This document shows, piece by piece, positions 5,972 through 14,518 of a stretch of 64,000 nucleotides of DNA (the first letter of the stretch is position 1; each line of letters opens with the position of its first letter). The position numbers and the translations under genes are program-made. The notes under the pieces are model-generated. The model did no database searches. It was given only the letters and a program-made list of their open reading frames with translations, and was not told the DNA's origin. The stretch spans positions 2,170,001 to 2,234,000 of the forward strand of contig NZ_AP027141.1 in assembly GCF_027943945.1 (NCBI RefSeq). The letters run 5' to 3'. The DNA comes from Microbacterium terricola. Lineage in GTDB: Bacteria > Actinomycetota > Actinomycetes > Actinomycetales > Microbacteriaceae.

Positions 5972-8595
5972 TGCCCCACAAGAAACGCACGGCCAGCGGC
6001 GTGTTCGGAGGACTCCTCGGCCTGGTCGGCCTGAGCGCTGTCGCCGGACTTCTGATCACCGCGACCGTCACGCCTGCCATCGCCCTGACGGGGGCTGCCA
6101 CCACCAGCGCGATCTCGCTGTTCGAGAACCTGCCGAGCGTGCTCAAGATCGACCAGCTGATGCTGCCGTCGACGATCTACGCGAAGAGCTCCGACGGCAA
6201 GAAGTGGGTCACGCTGACGCGCTTCTACGACCAGAACCGGTCGCCGGTGAAGTTCGACCAGATCAAGCCGGTCGTCTACGACGCCGTGCTCTCCAGCGAG
6301 GACAAGAACTACTACCAGCACGGCGGCGTCGACCTCGTCGGCACCGTGAGCGCCCTCGTGAGCAACCTCCGCGGCAACGACACCCGCGGTGGCTCGTCGA
6401 TCAGCCAGCAGTACGTGAAGAACGTGCTCGTGCAGAAGTGCGAGTGGGAGGCCGCGACCAGCGAGGAAGCCCTCGCCTGCTGGACCGAGGCGACCCAGTC
6501 CACCGGCACGGTGGGATACCAGCGCAAGCTGCAGGAGATGCGCTACGCCATCGCCCTCGAGCAGGACTACTCGAAGAACGACATCCTGCTCGGGTACCTG
6601 AACATCGCCAACTTCGGCGGTCAGACCTACGGCATCGACGCCGCCGCCCGCTACTACTTCGGCGTGCCTGCCGCCAAGCTCAAGCTCACTCAGGCGGCGA
6701 CGCTGGCCGGCATGGTGCAGAACCCGAACACGTACCGCATCGACATGCCGGACGGCTCGACGACCGATGCCGACGGCAACGCGCTCAACGGCGCGGAGGA
6801 CGGCTATTCGCTCGCCAAGGAGCGCCGCAACTACGTGCTCGACCGCATGCTCGCAGACGGCAAGATCACGCAGGAGCAGCACGACAAGGCGACGGCAGCG
6901 GACGTGAAGCCCCACATCACGCAGCCGACCACCGGGTGCGGGGCGGCCAAGAACGCCCAGTACTTCTGCCAGTACGTCAAGAACATCATCAAGAACGACA
7001 AGGCCTTCGGCGAGAACGACGAGGACCGCCTTGCGACGCTGCAGCGCGGCGGCCTGAAGATCTACACGACGCTGGACTACAACCTCCAGAAGACCGCCGT
7101 CCGGGCGATGAAGGACTCCGCGCCGACGTCGCTCGACGGGATGACCAACATCAAGACGGGCAAGTTCGGCGCCGCGGCGGTCAGCATCGAGGTCTCGACG
7201 GGCCGCATCCTCTCGATCGCGCAGAACACCAAGTTCAGCGAGGCGTCGTCCAGGAAGGACGACCCGAACTACTCGTCGCTCGTCTACGCCGGCGATTCCA
7301 AGTACGGCAACTCCATCGGCTTCCCCGTCGGATCGACGTTCAAGCTCTTCACCCTGGTGGACTGGCTCGAGCAGGGCCACTCGGTCAACGAGTACCTGAA
7401 CGGACGCGTCCGCGTCATCGATCGCATGACCAACTCGTGCGGCGGCGACTGGGTGAACGTCGACAAGACGAAGGTCAACAACTTCAACAGCGTCGGCGGC
7501 TACTACGGCACCCCGATGCAGTTCACCCGCGACTCGCTGAACTCCGGCTACTTCGCGATGGCCGAAGAGCTCGACCTCTGCGACATCGAGAAGGTCGCCA
7601 CCAAGATGGGCGTCACCCGTGGTGACGGCACCCCCGTCGAGGTCGACCGCCAGTTCGACATCATCGGATCGAACAACGTGACGCCGATTGCGATGGCGGC
7701 CGCGTACGGCACGATCGGCAACAACGGCGTGTACTGCCAGCCGAAGGCCATCGACAAGGTGCTCGACGCCGACGGCAACGAGATGAAGCTGCCCAAGACC
7801 AGCTGCACCCGTGTCCTGGACGAGGACGTCGCCGCCACCGCCGCGTACGCCCTGAAGGGTGTGATGGCCTACGGCGGCACGGGCGCCACCTCGAACCCGG
7901 GCGACGGCACCGAGGTCATCGGCAAGACCGGAACGCACGAGAGCCACCAGACCTGGATGGTCGAGTCCTCGACCGCCGTCGCCACCGCCGTGTGGGTCGG
8001 CAACTCGGAGGGCGAGGGCAACATCTTCGACCGCTGGGCGAACGGCTGGCAGGTCTCGCAGCTGAGACACAAGATCGCCCCGGTGATCCAGCGCGCTGCG
8101 GATTCGATCTATCCCGGGTCGTCCTTCCCCGCGCCGTCGGCGGAGCTCACCAAGCGCGTGCTCAGGGATCTGCCGAGCGTCATCGGCCTGAGCGTCGACG
8201 AGGCGAGGAGCCGGCTCCAGAGCCTCGGCTTCGGCGTCACCGTCGGCGACCCGGTCGACGCGGTGGAGGCTGAGGGCACGGTCGTGGAGCAGAGCCCCGG
8301 CGCCGGCAAGGTCGCCGGCGGATCGAACGTCACGATCCGTCCGAGCAACGGAAAGGGCGTCGCGGTGCCCGGTGTCGCCGGCCTGTCGGTGCAGGATGCG
8401 TCGAACACCCTGCGCGCTGCCGGCCTGGACAACCTCGTCCCCGGCCGCTGCACGGTGGACCCGTCGGTCGACGGTCCTGGTACCGCCACCGGCACCTCGC
8501 CGGGAGAGGGGACCGTCGTCGGCCGGAACACGAAGATCGCCGTCAACTACGCCCATAAGGACTGCGGCAAGGGCGGCGGCGACGACAACGACTGA
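5971..8595 (+). CDS. Class A penicillin-binding protein with PASTA domains
   Basis: 874-residue bifunctional peptidoglycan synthase. In order: short cytoplasmic tail and one membrane anchor (about 12-45); GT51 transglycosylase with SSEDKNYYQHGG (catalytic Glu near 110) and GGSSISQQYVKN (near 141); penicillin-binding transpeptidase with S455-T-F-K458, S522-L-N524 and K652-T-G-T655; then two C-terminal PASTA repeats (about 725-865). All catalytic motifs are intact. It polymerises and crosslinks glycan outside the membrane; PASTA domains probably bind peptidoglycan or muropeptides. Start chosen from the leaderless TACGAT-N7-ATG arrangement. The metallophosphoesterase gene follows 4 bp later. Confidence 0.95.
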   Translation: MPHKKRTASGVFGGLLGLVGLSAVAGLLITATVTPAIALTGAATTSAISLFENLPSVLKIDQLMLPSTIYAKSSDGKKWVTLTRFYDQNRSPVKFDQIKPVVYDAVLSSEDKNYYQHGGVDLVGTVSALVSNLRGNDTRGGSSISQQYVKNVLVQKCEWEAATSEEALACWTEATQSTGTVGYQRKLQEMRYAIALEQDYSKNDILLGYLNIANFGGQTYGIDAAARYYFGVPAAKLKLTQAATLAGMVQNPNTYRIDMPDGSTTDADGNALNGAEDGYSLAKERRNYVLDRMLADGKITQEQHDKATAADVKPHITQPTTGCGAAKNAQYFCQYVKNIIKNDKAFGENDEDRLATLQRGGLKIYTTLDYNLQKTAVRAMKDSAPTSLDGMTNIKTGKFGAAAVSIEVSTGRILSIAQNTKFSEASSRKDDPNYSSLVYAGDSKYGNSIGFPVGSTFKLFTLVDWLEQGHSVNEYLNGRVRVIDRMTNSCGGDWVNVDKTKVNNFNSVGGYYGTPMQFTRDSLNSGYFAMAEELDLCDIEKVATKMGVTRGDGTPVEVDRQFDIIGSNNVTPIAMAAAYGTIGNNGVYCQPKAIDKVLDADGNEMKLPKTSCTRVLDEDVAATAAYALKGVMAYGGTGATSNPGDGTEVIGKTGTHESHQTWMVESSTAVATAVWVGNSEGEGNIFDRWANGWQVSQLRHKIAPVIQRAADSIYPGSSFPAPSAELTKRVLRDLPSVIGLSVDEARSRLQSLGFGVTVGDPVDAVEAEGTVVEQSPGAGKVAGGSNVTIRPSNGKGVAVPGVAGLSVQDASNTLRAAGLDNLVPGRCTVDPSVDGPGTATGTSPGEGTVVGRNTKIAVNYAHKDCGKGGGDDND

Positions 8596-8599
8596 TCCG

Positions 8600-9535
8600 G
8601 TGGGCCCACGCCTGACGACGTCCGCCCTCACCGCCCTCGCGGCGGTGGGGGCGGTCGGCGCAGCCGCCGCGACGTGGGGCATCGGCATCGAGCGCTACCT
8701 GTTCACGGTGCGCCGTCACGAGCTCGCCGTCCTGCCCGCAGGAGCTCCTCCCCTGCGTGTGCTGCACGTCTCCGACGCCCACATGGCGCCGTGGCAGCAC
8801 CGCAAGCAGGAGTGGATGGCCGGACTCGCCCGCCTGCGCCCGGACCTCGTCGTCAACACGGGCGACAACATGGGGCACGCCGACGGGCTGCGCGGACTGC
8901 GCACGGCGTTCGACCCGCTGCGCGGGATTCCCGGCGTCTTCGTGCACGGCTCGAACGATCACGCCGGACCGAGCCCGCGCAATCCGCTGAAGTACTTCAC
9001 CGGACCGTCGCGCGTGGCCCACGAGCCGGAGCCGATCGACACCGAGGCCCTCGACGACTATCTGCGCGACGAGCTGGGCTGGCTCGATCTGAACAACGCC
9101 GCAGGCTCGCTCGAGCTGCTCGGTCTGCGCCTCGACGTGTTCGGCGTCAGCGACGCGCATCGCGAATGGGACGACCTCGCGGTGCTCCCCGGCCTGCTCG
9201 ACGAGCTGCGCGCCACCGGCACGGCCGCCCTGACGCTCGGGGTCACCCACGCGCCCTACCGGCGCGTCCTGGACGAGTTCATCTCCCTCGGCGCCGACAC
9301 CCTGTGGGCCGGTCACACGCACGGCGGTCAGGTGCGCGTCCCGTTCTCGCCGAAGGCCATCGTCGCCAACTGCGACATCCCGCTCGACCAGGCGCGGGGC
9401 CTCAGCACGTGGACGCACGACGGCCGCACGGTGCCGCTCAACGTCAGCGCGGGCCTCGGCCATTCCATCTACGCGCCGGTCAGATTCGGGTGCCGGCCCG
9501 AGGCGTCGCTGATCACCCTCGTGCCGAAGCCGTGA
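8600..9535 (+). CDS. Membrane-anchored metallophosphoesterase
   Basis: 311 residues with an N-terminal hydrophobic segment (about 8-30), then a calcineurin-like phosphoesterase: [27 protein letters not shown] and WAGHTHGGQ supply the two-metal site. The family includes phosphodiesterases and UDP-sugar or lipid hydrolases; YkuE/YaeI-like proteins are the nearest type. The substrate cannot be told. It starts at GTG 8600, only 4 bp after the PBP stop, so it is probably co-transcribed and translationally coupled; the link with cell-wall synthesis suggests an envelope substrate (inference). Confidence 0.85.
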   Translation: MGPRLTTSALTALAAVGAVGAAAATWGIGIERYLFTVRRHELAVLPAGAPPLRVLHVSDAHMAPWQHRKQEWMAGLARLRPDLVVNTGDNMGHADGLRGLRTAFDPLRGIPGVFVHGSNDHAGPSPRNPLKYFTGPSRVAHEPEPIDTEALDDYLRDELGWLDLNNAAGSLELLGLRLDVFGVSDAHREWDDLAVLPGLLDELRATGTAALTLGVTHAPYRRVLDEFISLGADTLWAGHTHGGQVRVPFSPKAIVANCDIPLDQARGLSTWTHDGRTVPLNVSAGLGHSIYAPVRFGCRPEASLITLVPKP

Positions 9536-9564
9536 CCGCGTTCGAGGCATCCGTCCGGATCAGG

Positions 9565-9570
9565 TAGACT
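9565..9570 (+). promoter_or_regulatory. -10 box of tRNA-Pro
   Basis: TAGACT about 15 bases upstream of the mature 5' end of tRNA-Pro. The same hexamer stands upstream of tRNA-Ser (36243) and the SRP RNA (31549-31554, minus). Confidence 0.6.
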
Positions 9571-9585
9571 CGGAGGGTTGCAAAA

Positions 9586-9664
<79 letters not shown>

Positions 9665-9670
9665 TGGAGA

Positions 9671-9696
9671 GGCTCCGCCGAAAGGCGGGGCCTTTC
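9671..9696 (+). terminator. Intrinsic terminator of tRNA-Pro
   Basis: GGCTCCGCC (9671-9679), GAAA tetraloop, GGCGGGGCC (9684-9692), then TTTCC. A 9-bp stem with one G-U pair and a short T run, 9 bases after the tRNA. Confidence 0.75.
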
Positions 9697-9727
9697 CCAT
9701 GGGGCCCGCAGACAGCCAAGGAGAGCA

Positions 9728-10480
9728 GTGGTCATCCGACTCGTCGCCTTCGACCTCGACGACACGCTCGCGCCGTCCAAGAGCGCGATCGACCCGCGCA
9801 TCGGAGACCTGCTGATCGCTCTCGCCGACCGCGTGCAGGTCGCGATCATCTCGGGCGGCCAGCTCCAGCAGTTCCGCATGCAGGTGGTCGACAGACTGCC
9901 GGATGCCGCTGCATCCGTCCTCGAGAAGTTCCACCTGCTGCCCACCTGCGGAACCCAGTACTACCGACTGCAGCACGGCGGGATCACCACGGTCTACGCG
10001 CACACTCTGACCGACGACGAGAAGGCCCGCGCCCTCGCCGCCGTCGAGGAGGAGGCCCGCCGCCTGGGCCTCTGGGCGGCGGAGCCCTGGGGAGAGATCC
10101 TCGAGGACCGCGGCTCGCAGATCACGTTCTCGGCGCTCGGCCAGGTCGCCCCGCTCGCCGCGAAGATGGCGTGGGATCCCACCGGCGAGAAGAAGAACAC
10201 CCTCCGCGAGGCCGTCGCCGCGCGCCTCCCCGACCTCGAGGTGCGCTCGGGCGGGTCGACGTCGATCGACATCACGCACCGCGGCATCGACAAGGCATAC
10301 GGCATGACGCAGCTCGCCGAGCAGACCGGCATCCCGCTGGACGACATGCTCTTCGTCGGCGACCGCCTCGACCCGGACGGCAACGACTACCCCGTCCTGG
10401 CGATGGGCGTGCGGTGCCAGGCCGTCGACGGCTGGGAGGCGACCGCCGACTTCCTCGACGAGCTGATCCCTACGCTGTAG
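9728..10480 (+). CDS. HAD-IIB-type phosphatase
   Basis: 250-residue HAD-superfamily hydrolase of the Cof/phosphomannomutase-phosphatase type: nucleophile motif FDLDDTLA at the N-terminus, IISGGQ (motif II), a cap domain in the middle, and [14 protein letters not shown] (motif IV). Likely removes phosphate from a sugar phosphate; the substrate is unknown. The GTG at 9728 has AAGGAG 6 bases upstream. Its last 11 bases overlap the convergent lactate-oxidase gene, so the two mRNAs would be complementary at their 3' ends. Confidence 0.85.
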   Translation: MVIRLVAFDLDDTLAPSKSAIDPRIGDLLIALADRVQVAIISGGQLQQFRMQVVDRLPDAAASVLEKFHLLPTCGTQYYRLQHGGITTVYAHTLTDDEKARALAAVEEEARRLGLWAAEPWGEILEDRGSQITFSALGQVAPLAAKMAWDPTGEKKNTLREAVAARLPDLEVRSGGSTSIDITHRGIDKAYGMTQLAEQTGIPLDDMLFVGDRLDPDGNDYPVLAMGVRCQAVDGWEATADFLDELIPTL

Positions 10481-11714
10481 GACGCGGGATCGGAGCCAGT
10501 CGCTGCAGCTGTGTGACGTGCTTCGGCTCGAGCTCGGCGAGGGACGCCACCCCGAGCAGGCGCATCGTCCGCTCGATCTCGGTGCGCAGGATCGCGATCG
10601 TGCGGTCGACGCCCTCGCGCCCGCCCGCCATCAGGCCGTACAGGTAGGCGCGGCCGATGAGCGTGAACTTGGCGCCCAGCGCGATCGACGCGACGATGTC
10701 GGCGCCGTTCATGATGCCCGTGTCGATCATGACGGTCGCGTCCGCGCCGACCTCCCGCACCACATCCGGCAGCAGGTGGAACGGGATCGGCGCACGGTCG
10801 AGCTGACGGCCGCCGTGGTTCGAGAGCACGATCCCGTCGACGCCGAGGTCGACCAGCCGCTTCGAGTCCTCGATGTTCTGCACGCCCTTGACCACGATCT
10901 TGCCGGGGAACAGGTCGCGGATCACGGCCAGGTCGTCGTAGCTGATCGTCGGATCCATCGCGGCGTCGAGCAGTTCACCGACGGTGCCGCCGGTCGACGA
11001 CAGCGAGGCGAACTCGAGCGGCGGCGTCGTGAGGAAGTCGATCCACCACCACGGCCGCGGGATCGCGTTGATGATCGTGCCGAGGGTGAGCTGCGGCGGG
11101 ATCGAGAAGCCGTTGCGCTTGTCGCGGAGACGCGCGCCGGCCACCGGCGTGTCGACCGTGAACATCAGCGTGTCGAACCCGGCCGCCGCGGCACGGCGGG
11201 TGAGCTCGTAGGAGATCTCGCGCTCGCGCATCACGTACAGCTGGAACCAGTTGCGCCCGTGCGGGTTCGCCGCCTTCACCGCCTCGATCGAGGTCGTGCC
11301 GAGCGTCGAGAGGGTGAACGGGATGCCGGCGGCCGCGGCCGCCGAGGCGCCCGCGATCTCGCCCTCGGTCTGCATGAGACGGGTGAACCCTGTGGGGGCG
11401 ATGCCGAACGGCAGCGCGCTCGGGCCGCCGAGGATCTCCACCGACGTGTCGACGTCCGGCGCGGGGCGGAGGATGCCGGGGTGGAACTCGATGTCGCGGA
11501 ACGCCTGCCTGGCGCGGGCGAGCGAGAGCTCCCCCTCTGCAGCGCCGTCGGTGTAGTCGAACGCGGCCTTCGGCGTGCGGCGCTTCGCGATCGTGCGCAG
11601 GTCGCCGATGGTGAGGGCCTTGCCGAGGCGGCGCTTCTTGCCGTTGAGCTCAGGCGTCTTGAACTGCATGAGCTCGAGCAGGGCGGGGATCTGGGGCAGC
11701 TGTCGCTGGACCAT
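10470..11714 (-). CDS. lldD: FMN-dependent alpha-hydroxy-acid dehydrogenase (L-lactate dehydrogenase type)
   Basis: 414-residue member of the LldD/glycolate-oxidase family, a TIM barrel with FMN. Seen: [15 protein letters not shown] (FMN loop), [66 protein letters not shown] (catalytic His in SNHGGRQLD) and [33 protein letters not shown]. It probably oxidises L-lactate and passes electrons to quinone. Co-transcribed with the FadR-type regulator 17 bp upstream, whose operators point to lactate control. Oxidase versus quinone-linked dehydrogenase is not decided by sequence alone. Confidence 0.85.
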   Translation of the reverse strand: MVQRQLPQIPALLELMQFKTPELNGKKRRLGKALTIGDLRTIAKRRTPKAAFDYTDGAAEGELSLARARQAFRDIEFHPGILRPAPDVDTSVEILGGPSALPFGIAPTGFTRLMQTEGEIAGASAAAAAGIPFTLSTLGTTSIEAVKAANPHGRNWFQLYVMREREISYELTRRAAAAGFDTLMFTVDTPVAGARLRDKRNGFSIPPQLTLGTIINAIPRPWWWIDFLTTPPLEFASLSSTGGTVGELLDAAMDPTISYDDLAVIRDLFPGKIVVKGVQNIEDSKRLVDLGVDGIVLSNHGGRQLDRAPIPFHLLPDVVREVGADATVMIDTGIMNGADIVASIALGAKFTLIGRAYLYGLMAGGREGVDRTIAILRTEIERTMRLLGVASLAELEPKHVTQLQRLAPIPRPTA

Positions 11715-11731
11715 GGTGGGACTTCCTTCGA

Positions 11732-12448
11732 TCAGATGCGGGAGAGGCCGGTGGCGGCGTAATAGCCGGAGATGTGCGCGTGGACGCGGGTGCGGGCGAG
11801 ATCGGGGTCGCCGGCCTCGATGGCGTCGAGAATGCCGTCGTGTTCGGCGACGAGGGTGGCGACCATCGCCGGCCAGTCCTCGACCGCCTCGGCGCCGCGC
11901 TGGACGTACGCCTCGATGGAGCTGCGCAGGCCCGCCATCGTCGCGGCGACGATGGTGTTGCCCGCGGCCTCGGACAGCCGCAGGTGGAACTGCGCGTCGA
12001 GGGCGAGGAACTCCTCCGGCGTCAGGCCGGGCGCGCGCATCGCGTCGAGGGTGACGCGCGCCTCGGCCAGGTCGGCATCGGAGGCTTCCGCGAGATGCGT
12101 CACCGACCACGCCTCGAGGATGAGACGGGTCTCGACGACGTCGGACAGCTCGAACCCCTGGGCGGCGACCTGCAGGCGCAGGAGCGACGCGAGCCCGCCC
12201 TGCGGCGTGGAGATGATGATCGCTCCGGAGGTCGGACCCGAACCCGTGCCGGTGCGGATCAGCCCCATCACCTCGAGCACGCGCAGCGCTTCACGGACGC
12301 TCGAGCGGCCCACGCCGAGCGTCGTGGCGAGTTCGCGCTCTGGCGCGAGACGGTCGCCGGGGCCGAGCCGGCCGTCCAGCAGGTCCTGCTCGATCTTCTC
12401 CAGGACGACGCGCCATGCGCGCGGGGTTTCGGTCACGGTGCTCCTCAT
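11732..12448 (-). CDS. FadR/LldR-type GntR regulator
   Basis: 238 residues: winged helix-turn-helix at about 10-75 ([32 protein letters not shown]) and an FCD ligand domain at about 100-225 with the metal-type residues spread over [24 protein letters not shown] and [20 protein letters not shown]. By neighbour it is probably a lactate-responsive regulator like LldR. The ATG at 12448 lacks a ribosome site; the in-frame GTG at 12436 has AGGAG close upstream and could be the real start. Two perfect or near-perfect TGGYCTGACCA sites lie immediately upstream and imply autoregulation. Confidence 0.85.
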   Translation of the reverse strand: MRSTVTETPRAWRVVLEKIEQDLLDGRLGPGDRLAPERELATTLGVGRSSVREALRVLEVMGLIRTGTGSGPTSGAIIISTPQGGLASLLRLQVAAQGFELSDVVETRLILEAWSVTHLAEASDADLAEARVTLDAMRAPGLTPEEFLALDAQFHLRLSEAAGNTIVAATMAGLRSSIEAYVQRGAEAVEDWPAMVATLVAEHDGILDAIEAGDPDLARTRVHAHISGYYAATGLSRI

Positions 12449-12453
12449 CGTTG

Positions 12454-12487
12454 TGGCCTGACCACGATACCCACCGTGGTCTGACCA
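12454..12487. promoter_or_regulatory. Two FadR/LldR-type operators
   Basis: TGGCCTGACCA (12454-12464) and the perfect palindrome TGGTCTGACCA (12477-12487), centres 23 bp apart. They match the TGGT-N3-ACCA class bound by FadR, PdhR and LldR-type regulators. They sit between the regulator/lactate-oxidase operon and the divergent DUF1295 gene. Confidence 0.7.
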
Positions 12488-12521
12488 TGCAACCTTGCCG
12501 CCCGCATCCTCCCCGCGGGCC

Positions 12522-12535
12522 TACTGTGATCGACA
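12522..12535 (+). promoter_or_regulatory. Leaderless promoter of the DUF1295 gene
   Basis: TACTGT (12522-12527), seven bases, then the ATG at 12535; no Shine-Dalgarno. Same layout as the PBP gene. Confidence 0.6.
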
Positions 12536-13362
12536 TGGATCCCCTGCTCCTCGTCGTCGTCATCGCGGGCGCCGTATGCGCCTTCTGCTGGATCGCCTCC
12601 CTCATCACGAAGGACACGTCCTGGGTCGACCGGATCTGGTCGATCGCGCCGGTCGTCTACGTGTGGGTGTTCGCGATCGCCGCGATCACGGACGAAGCGG
12701 ATGCTGTCCGCCTCGTCGTCATGGCGGTGCTCGTCACGGCGTGGGGCGCCAGGCTGACGTTCAACTTCGCCCGCAAGGGCGGCTACACCGGCATGGAGGA
12801 CTACCGCTGGGCGGTCCTGCGCGGGCGGATGAAGCCGTGGCAGTTCCAGCTGTTCAACCTGTTCTTCATCGTCCTGTACCAGAACGCCCTGCTCGTCCTG
12901 ATCAGCCTGCCCGCCTACGTGGCGTGGCTGAACCCGACGCCCTTCGGCATGTGGGATGCCGTCTTCGCGGCGCTGTTCGCGGCCTTCCTGGTGGGCGAGA
13001 CCGTCGCCGACCAGCAGCAGTGGGACTTCCATCAGGAGAAGGCGAAGGCGGGGGGACACCTCGAGCCGGGCTTCCTGACGACGGGCGTGTTCGCCTGGAG
13101 TCGCCACCCGAACTTCTTCTTCGAGCAGGCGCAGTGGTGGGCGTTCTACGCGATCGGCGCCGTGGCGGCCGGCGAATGGCTGAACCCCTCGATCGTCGGT
13201 GCCGCCCTGCTGACGGTGCTGTTCATCGGATCGACGCTGTTCACCGAGTCGCTGACGGCCGCGAAGTACCCCGCGTACGCCGGGTACCGGAAGTCCACGT
13301 CGATGCTGGTGCCCCTCCCGCCGCGGTGGCAGGGAGCACGCACGCGCGCTCAGGCCAGCTGA
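12535..13362 (+). CDS. DUF1295 integral membrane protein (steroid 5-alpha-reductase fold)
   Basis: 275 residues with six or seven membrane segments. The C-terminal half carries the family pattern: DQQQWDFHQEKAKAGGHLEPGFLTTGVFAWSRHPNFFFEQAQWWAFY, where SRHPNFFFEQ is the NADPH-site signature of the isoprenylcysteine methyltransferase/5-alpha-reductase superfamily. No substrate is known for the bacterial DUF1295 group. It faces the FadR-regulated lactate operon across two operators, so it may be co-controlled (inference). Its end overlaps thymidine kinase by 13 bp on the other strand. Confidence 0.85.
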   Translation: MDPLLLVVVIAGAVCAFCWIASLITKDTSWVDRIWSIAPVVYVWVFAIAAITDEADAVRLVVMAVLVTAWGARLTFNFARKGGYTGMEDYRWAVLRGRMKPWQFQLFNLFFIVLYQNALLVLISLPAYVAWLNPTPFGMWDAVFAALFAAFLVGETVADQQQWDFHQEKAKAGGHLEPGFLTTGVFAWSRHPNFFFEQAQWWAFYAIGAVAAGEWLNPSIVGAALLTVLFIGSTLFTESLTAAKYPAYAGYRKSTSMLVPLPPRWQGARTRAQAS

Positions 13363-13997
13363 CCCTTGGATTCGCGCAGATAGCACTCCGCGCACATCGA
13401 CTCGTAGGTGACCCGGTCGGCCGACAGTTCGTCGATGGCGACCTGGTCGCCGTCGAACACGAAGCGCCCGCCGACGAGGCGCGCGTTGAACAGCGCCTTC
13501 CGTCCGCACCGGCAGATCGTCTTCAGCTCCTCGAGGCTGTGCGCCAGCTCGAGCAGCCGCGCGGAGCCGGGGAACGCCCGCGTCTGGAAGTCGGTGCGGA
13601 TCCCGTACGCGAGCACGGGGATGCGGTCCAGCACCACGATCCGCAGCAGGTCGTCGACCTGTGCGGGGGTGAGGAACTGCGCCTCGTCGATGAGCAGGCA
13701 CGCCACGTCGGTGTGCCGGGTCTCGGTGTCGGGGATGAGGGCGGCGGCAGCATCCATCCGCACCCGCTCGCGATGGGCGGCGAACAGGGCGCGCACGTCG
13801 TCGTCCGGGCGGATGAGGAAGTCGACCTCGCGCTTCACGCCGAGCCGGCTGTCGATCTGGTCGGCGCCCTTGGTGTCGATCTCGGGCTTGGCCAGCAGGA
13901 CGTGCTGACCGCGCTCCTCGTAGTTGTACGCGGCCTGCAGCAGGGACGTCGATTTGCCGGAGTTCATCGCCCCGAAGCGGAAGTAGAGCTTGGCCAC
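13350..13997 (-). CDS. tdk: Thymidine kinase
   Basis: 215-residue type II thymidine kinase, salvaging thymidine to dTMP. Walker A GAMNSGKST (9-17), LLIDEAQFL (Walker B/lasso region), and zinc ligands in CRCG and CAEC toward the C-terminus. Start is GTG 13997, placed six bases after TAGAAT, a leaderless arrangement. It stands alone and converges on the DUF1295 gene. Confidence 0.93.
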   Translation of the reverse strand: MAKLYFRFGAMNSGKSTSLLQAAYNYEERGQHVLLAKPEIDTKGADQIDSRLGVKREVDFLIRPDDDVRALFAAHRERVRMDAAAALIPDTETRHTDVACLLIDEAQFLTPAQVDDLLRIVVLDRIPVLAYGIRTDFQTRAFPGSARLLELAHSLEELKTICRCGRKALFNARLVGGRFVFDGDQVAIDELSADRVTYESMCAECYLRESKGQLA

Positions 13998-14009
13998 CTG
14001 TCGATTCTA
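13997..14009 (-). promoter_or_regulatory. Leaderless promoter of tdk
   Basis: Minus strand TAGAAT (14004-14009), six bases, GTG at 13997. Nearly identical to the mqo promoter (TAGAAT-N6-GTG). Confidence 0.65.
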
Positions 14010-14016
14010 GGGAGGA

Positions 14017-14043
14017 TGTCGATTTCCTCCGTCGCCGTTCGAC
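14017..14043 (+). promoter_or_regulatory. Candidate ECF42-type promoter of the YciI-sigma operon
   Basis: TGTCGA (14017-14022), a 17-bp spacer, then CGAC (14040-14043), about 50 bp upstream of the YciI start. This matches the consensus I recall for ECF42 sigma factors (TGTCGA at -35, CGWC at -10). A second TGTCGA at 13999-14004 overlaps the tdk promoter. Confidence 0.55.
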
Positions 14044-14091
14044 GCGATAGTAGAGGGACGATCAGCGTCCCGACGTTTCAGGAGGAACATC

Positions 14092-14514
14092 ATGGCCAAG
14101 TACATGCTCATCATGCGCAACAGCGGGTCCGTCGAGAACTACGAGGACATGGACTTCGAGGCGGTCATCAACGCGATGGGCGCCTACAACGAGTCGATGA
14201 TCAAGGCCGGCGTGCTGCTGGGCGGCGATGGACTGACGGATGCGGCGCAGGGCGCCGTCGTCGAGTTCACCGCGGACGCGCCGATCGTCTCGGACGGCCC
14301 CTACGGCGAGACCCACGAGCTGTTCAACGGGTTCTGGACCATCCAGGCGTCCACGCAGGAGGAGGCGATCGAGTGGGCCAAGCGCGCTCCCCTCACCGCG
14401 GGCAACAAGATCGAGGTGCGTCGCATGACCGACGACTCCGACTTCGCCGACTACCAGGACAACGAGTACATCCAGAAGGAGAAGGTGTGGCGCGCAGACG
14501 AGCGCCAGGGGTGA
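14092..14514 (+). CDS. YciI/DGPF-family protein, partner of the ECF42 sigma factor
   Basis: 140-residue YCII-related protein. The central VSDGPYGETHELFNGFW is the DGPF-type motif of the proteins encoded beside ECF42 sigma factors. A strong Shine-Dalgarno (CAGGAGGAAC) precedes the ATG at 14092. The sigma gene starts 4 bp after the stop, so the two form an operon. The role of DGPF proteins is unknown; ferredoxin-like YciI domains can be enzymes or binding modules. Confidence 0.88.
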   Translation: MAKYMLIMRNSGSVENYEDMDFEAVINAMGAYNESMIKAGVLLGGDGLTDAAQGAVVEFTADAPIVSDGPYGETHELFNGFWTIQASTQEEAIEWAKRAPLTAGNKIEVRRMTDDSDFADYQDNEYIQKEKVWRADERQG

Positions 14515-14518
14515 CCCG

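Noticed and set aside
5932..8688. Long open frame (918 codons) on the minus strand opposite the PBP gene
   Set aside because: Arg/Val/Asp/Ala-rich translation with no motifs; an antisense shadow caused by G/C at third codon positions. The PBP frame has every catalytic motif.
12436..12448. GTG 12436 as the certain start of the FadR-type gene
   Set aside because: AGGAG is present but only 4-5 bases away; ATG 12448 cannot be excluded, so the longer form is listed with this caveat.
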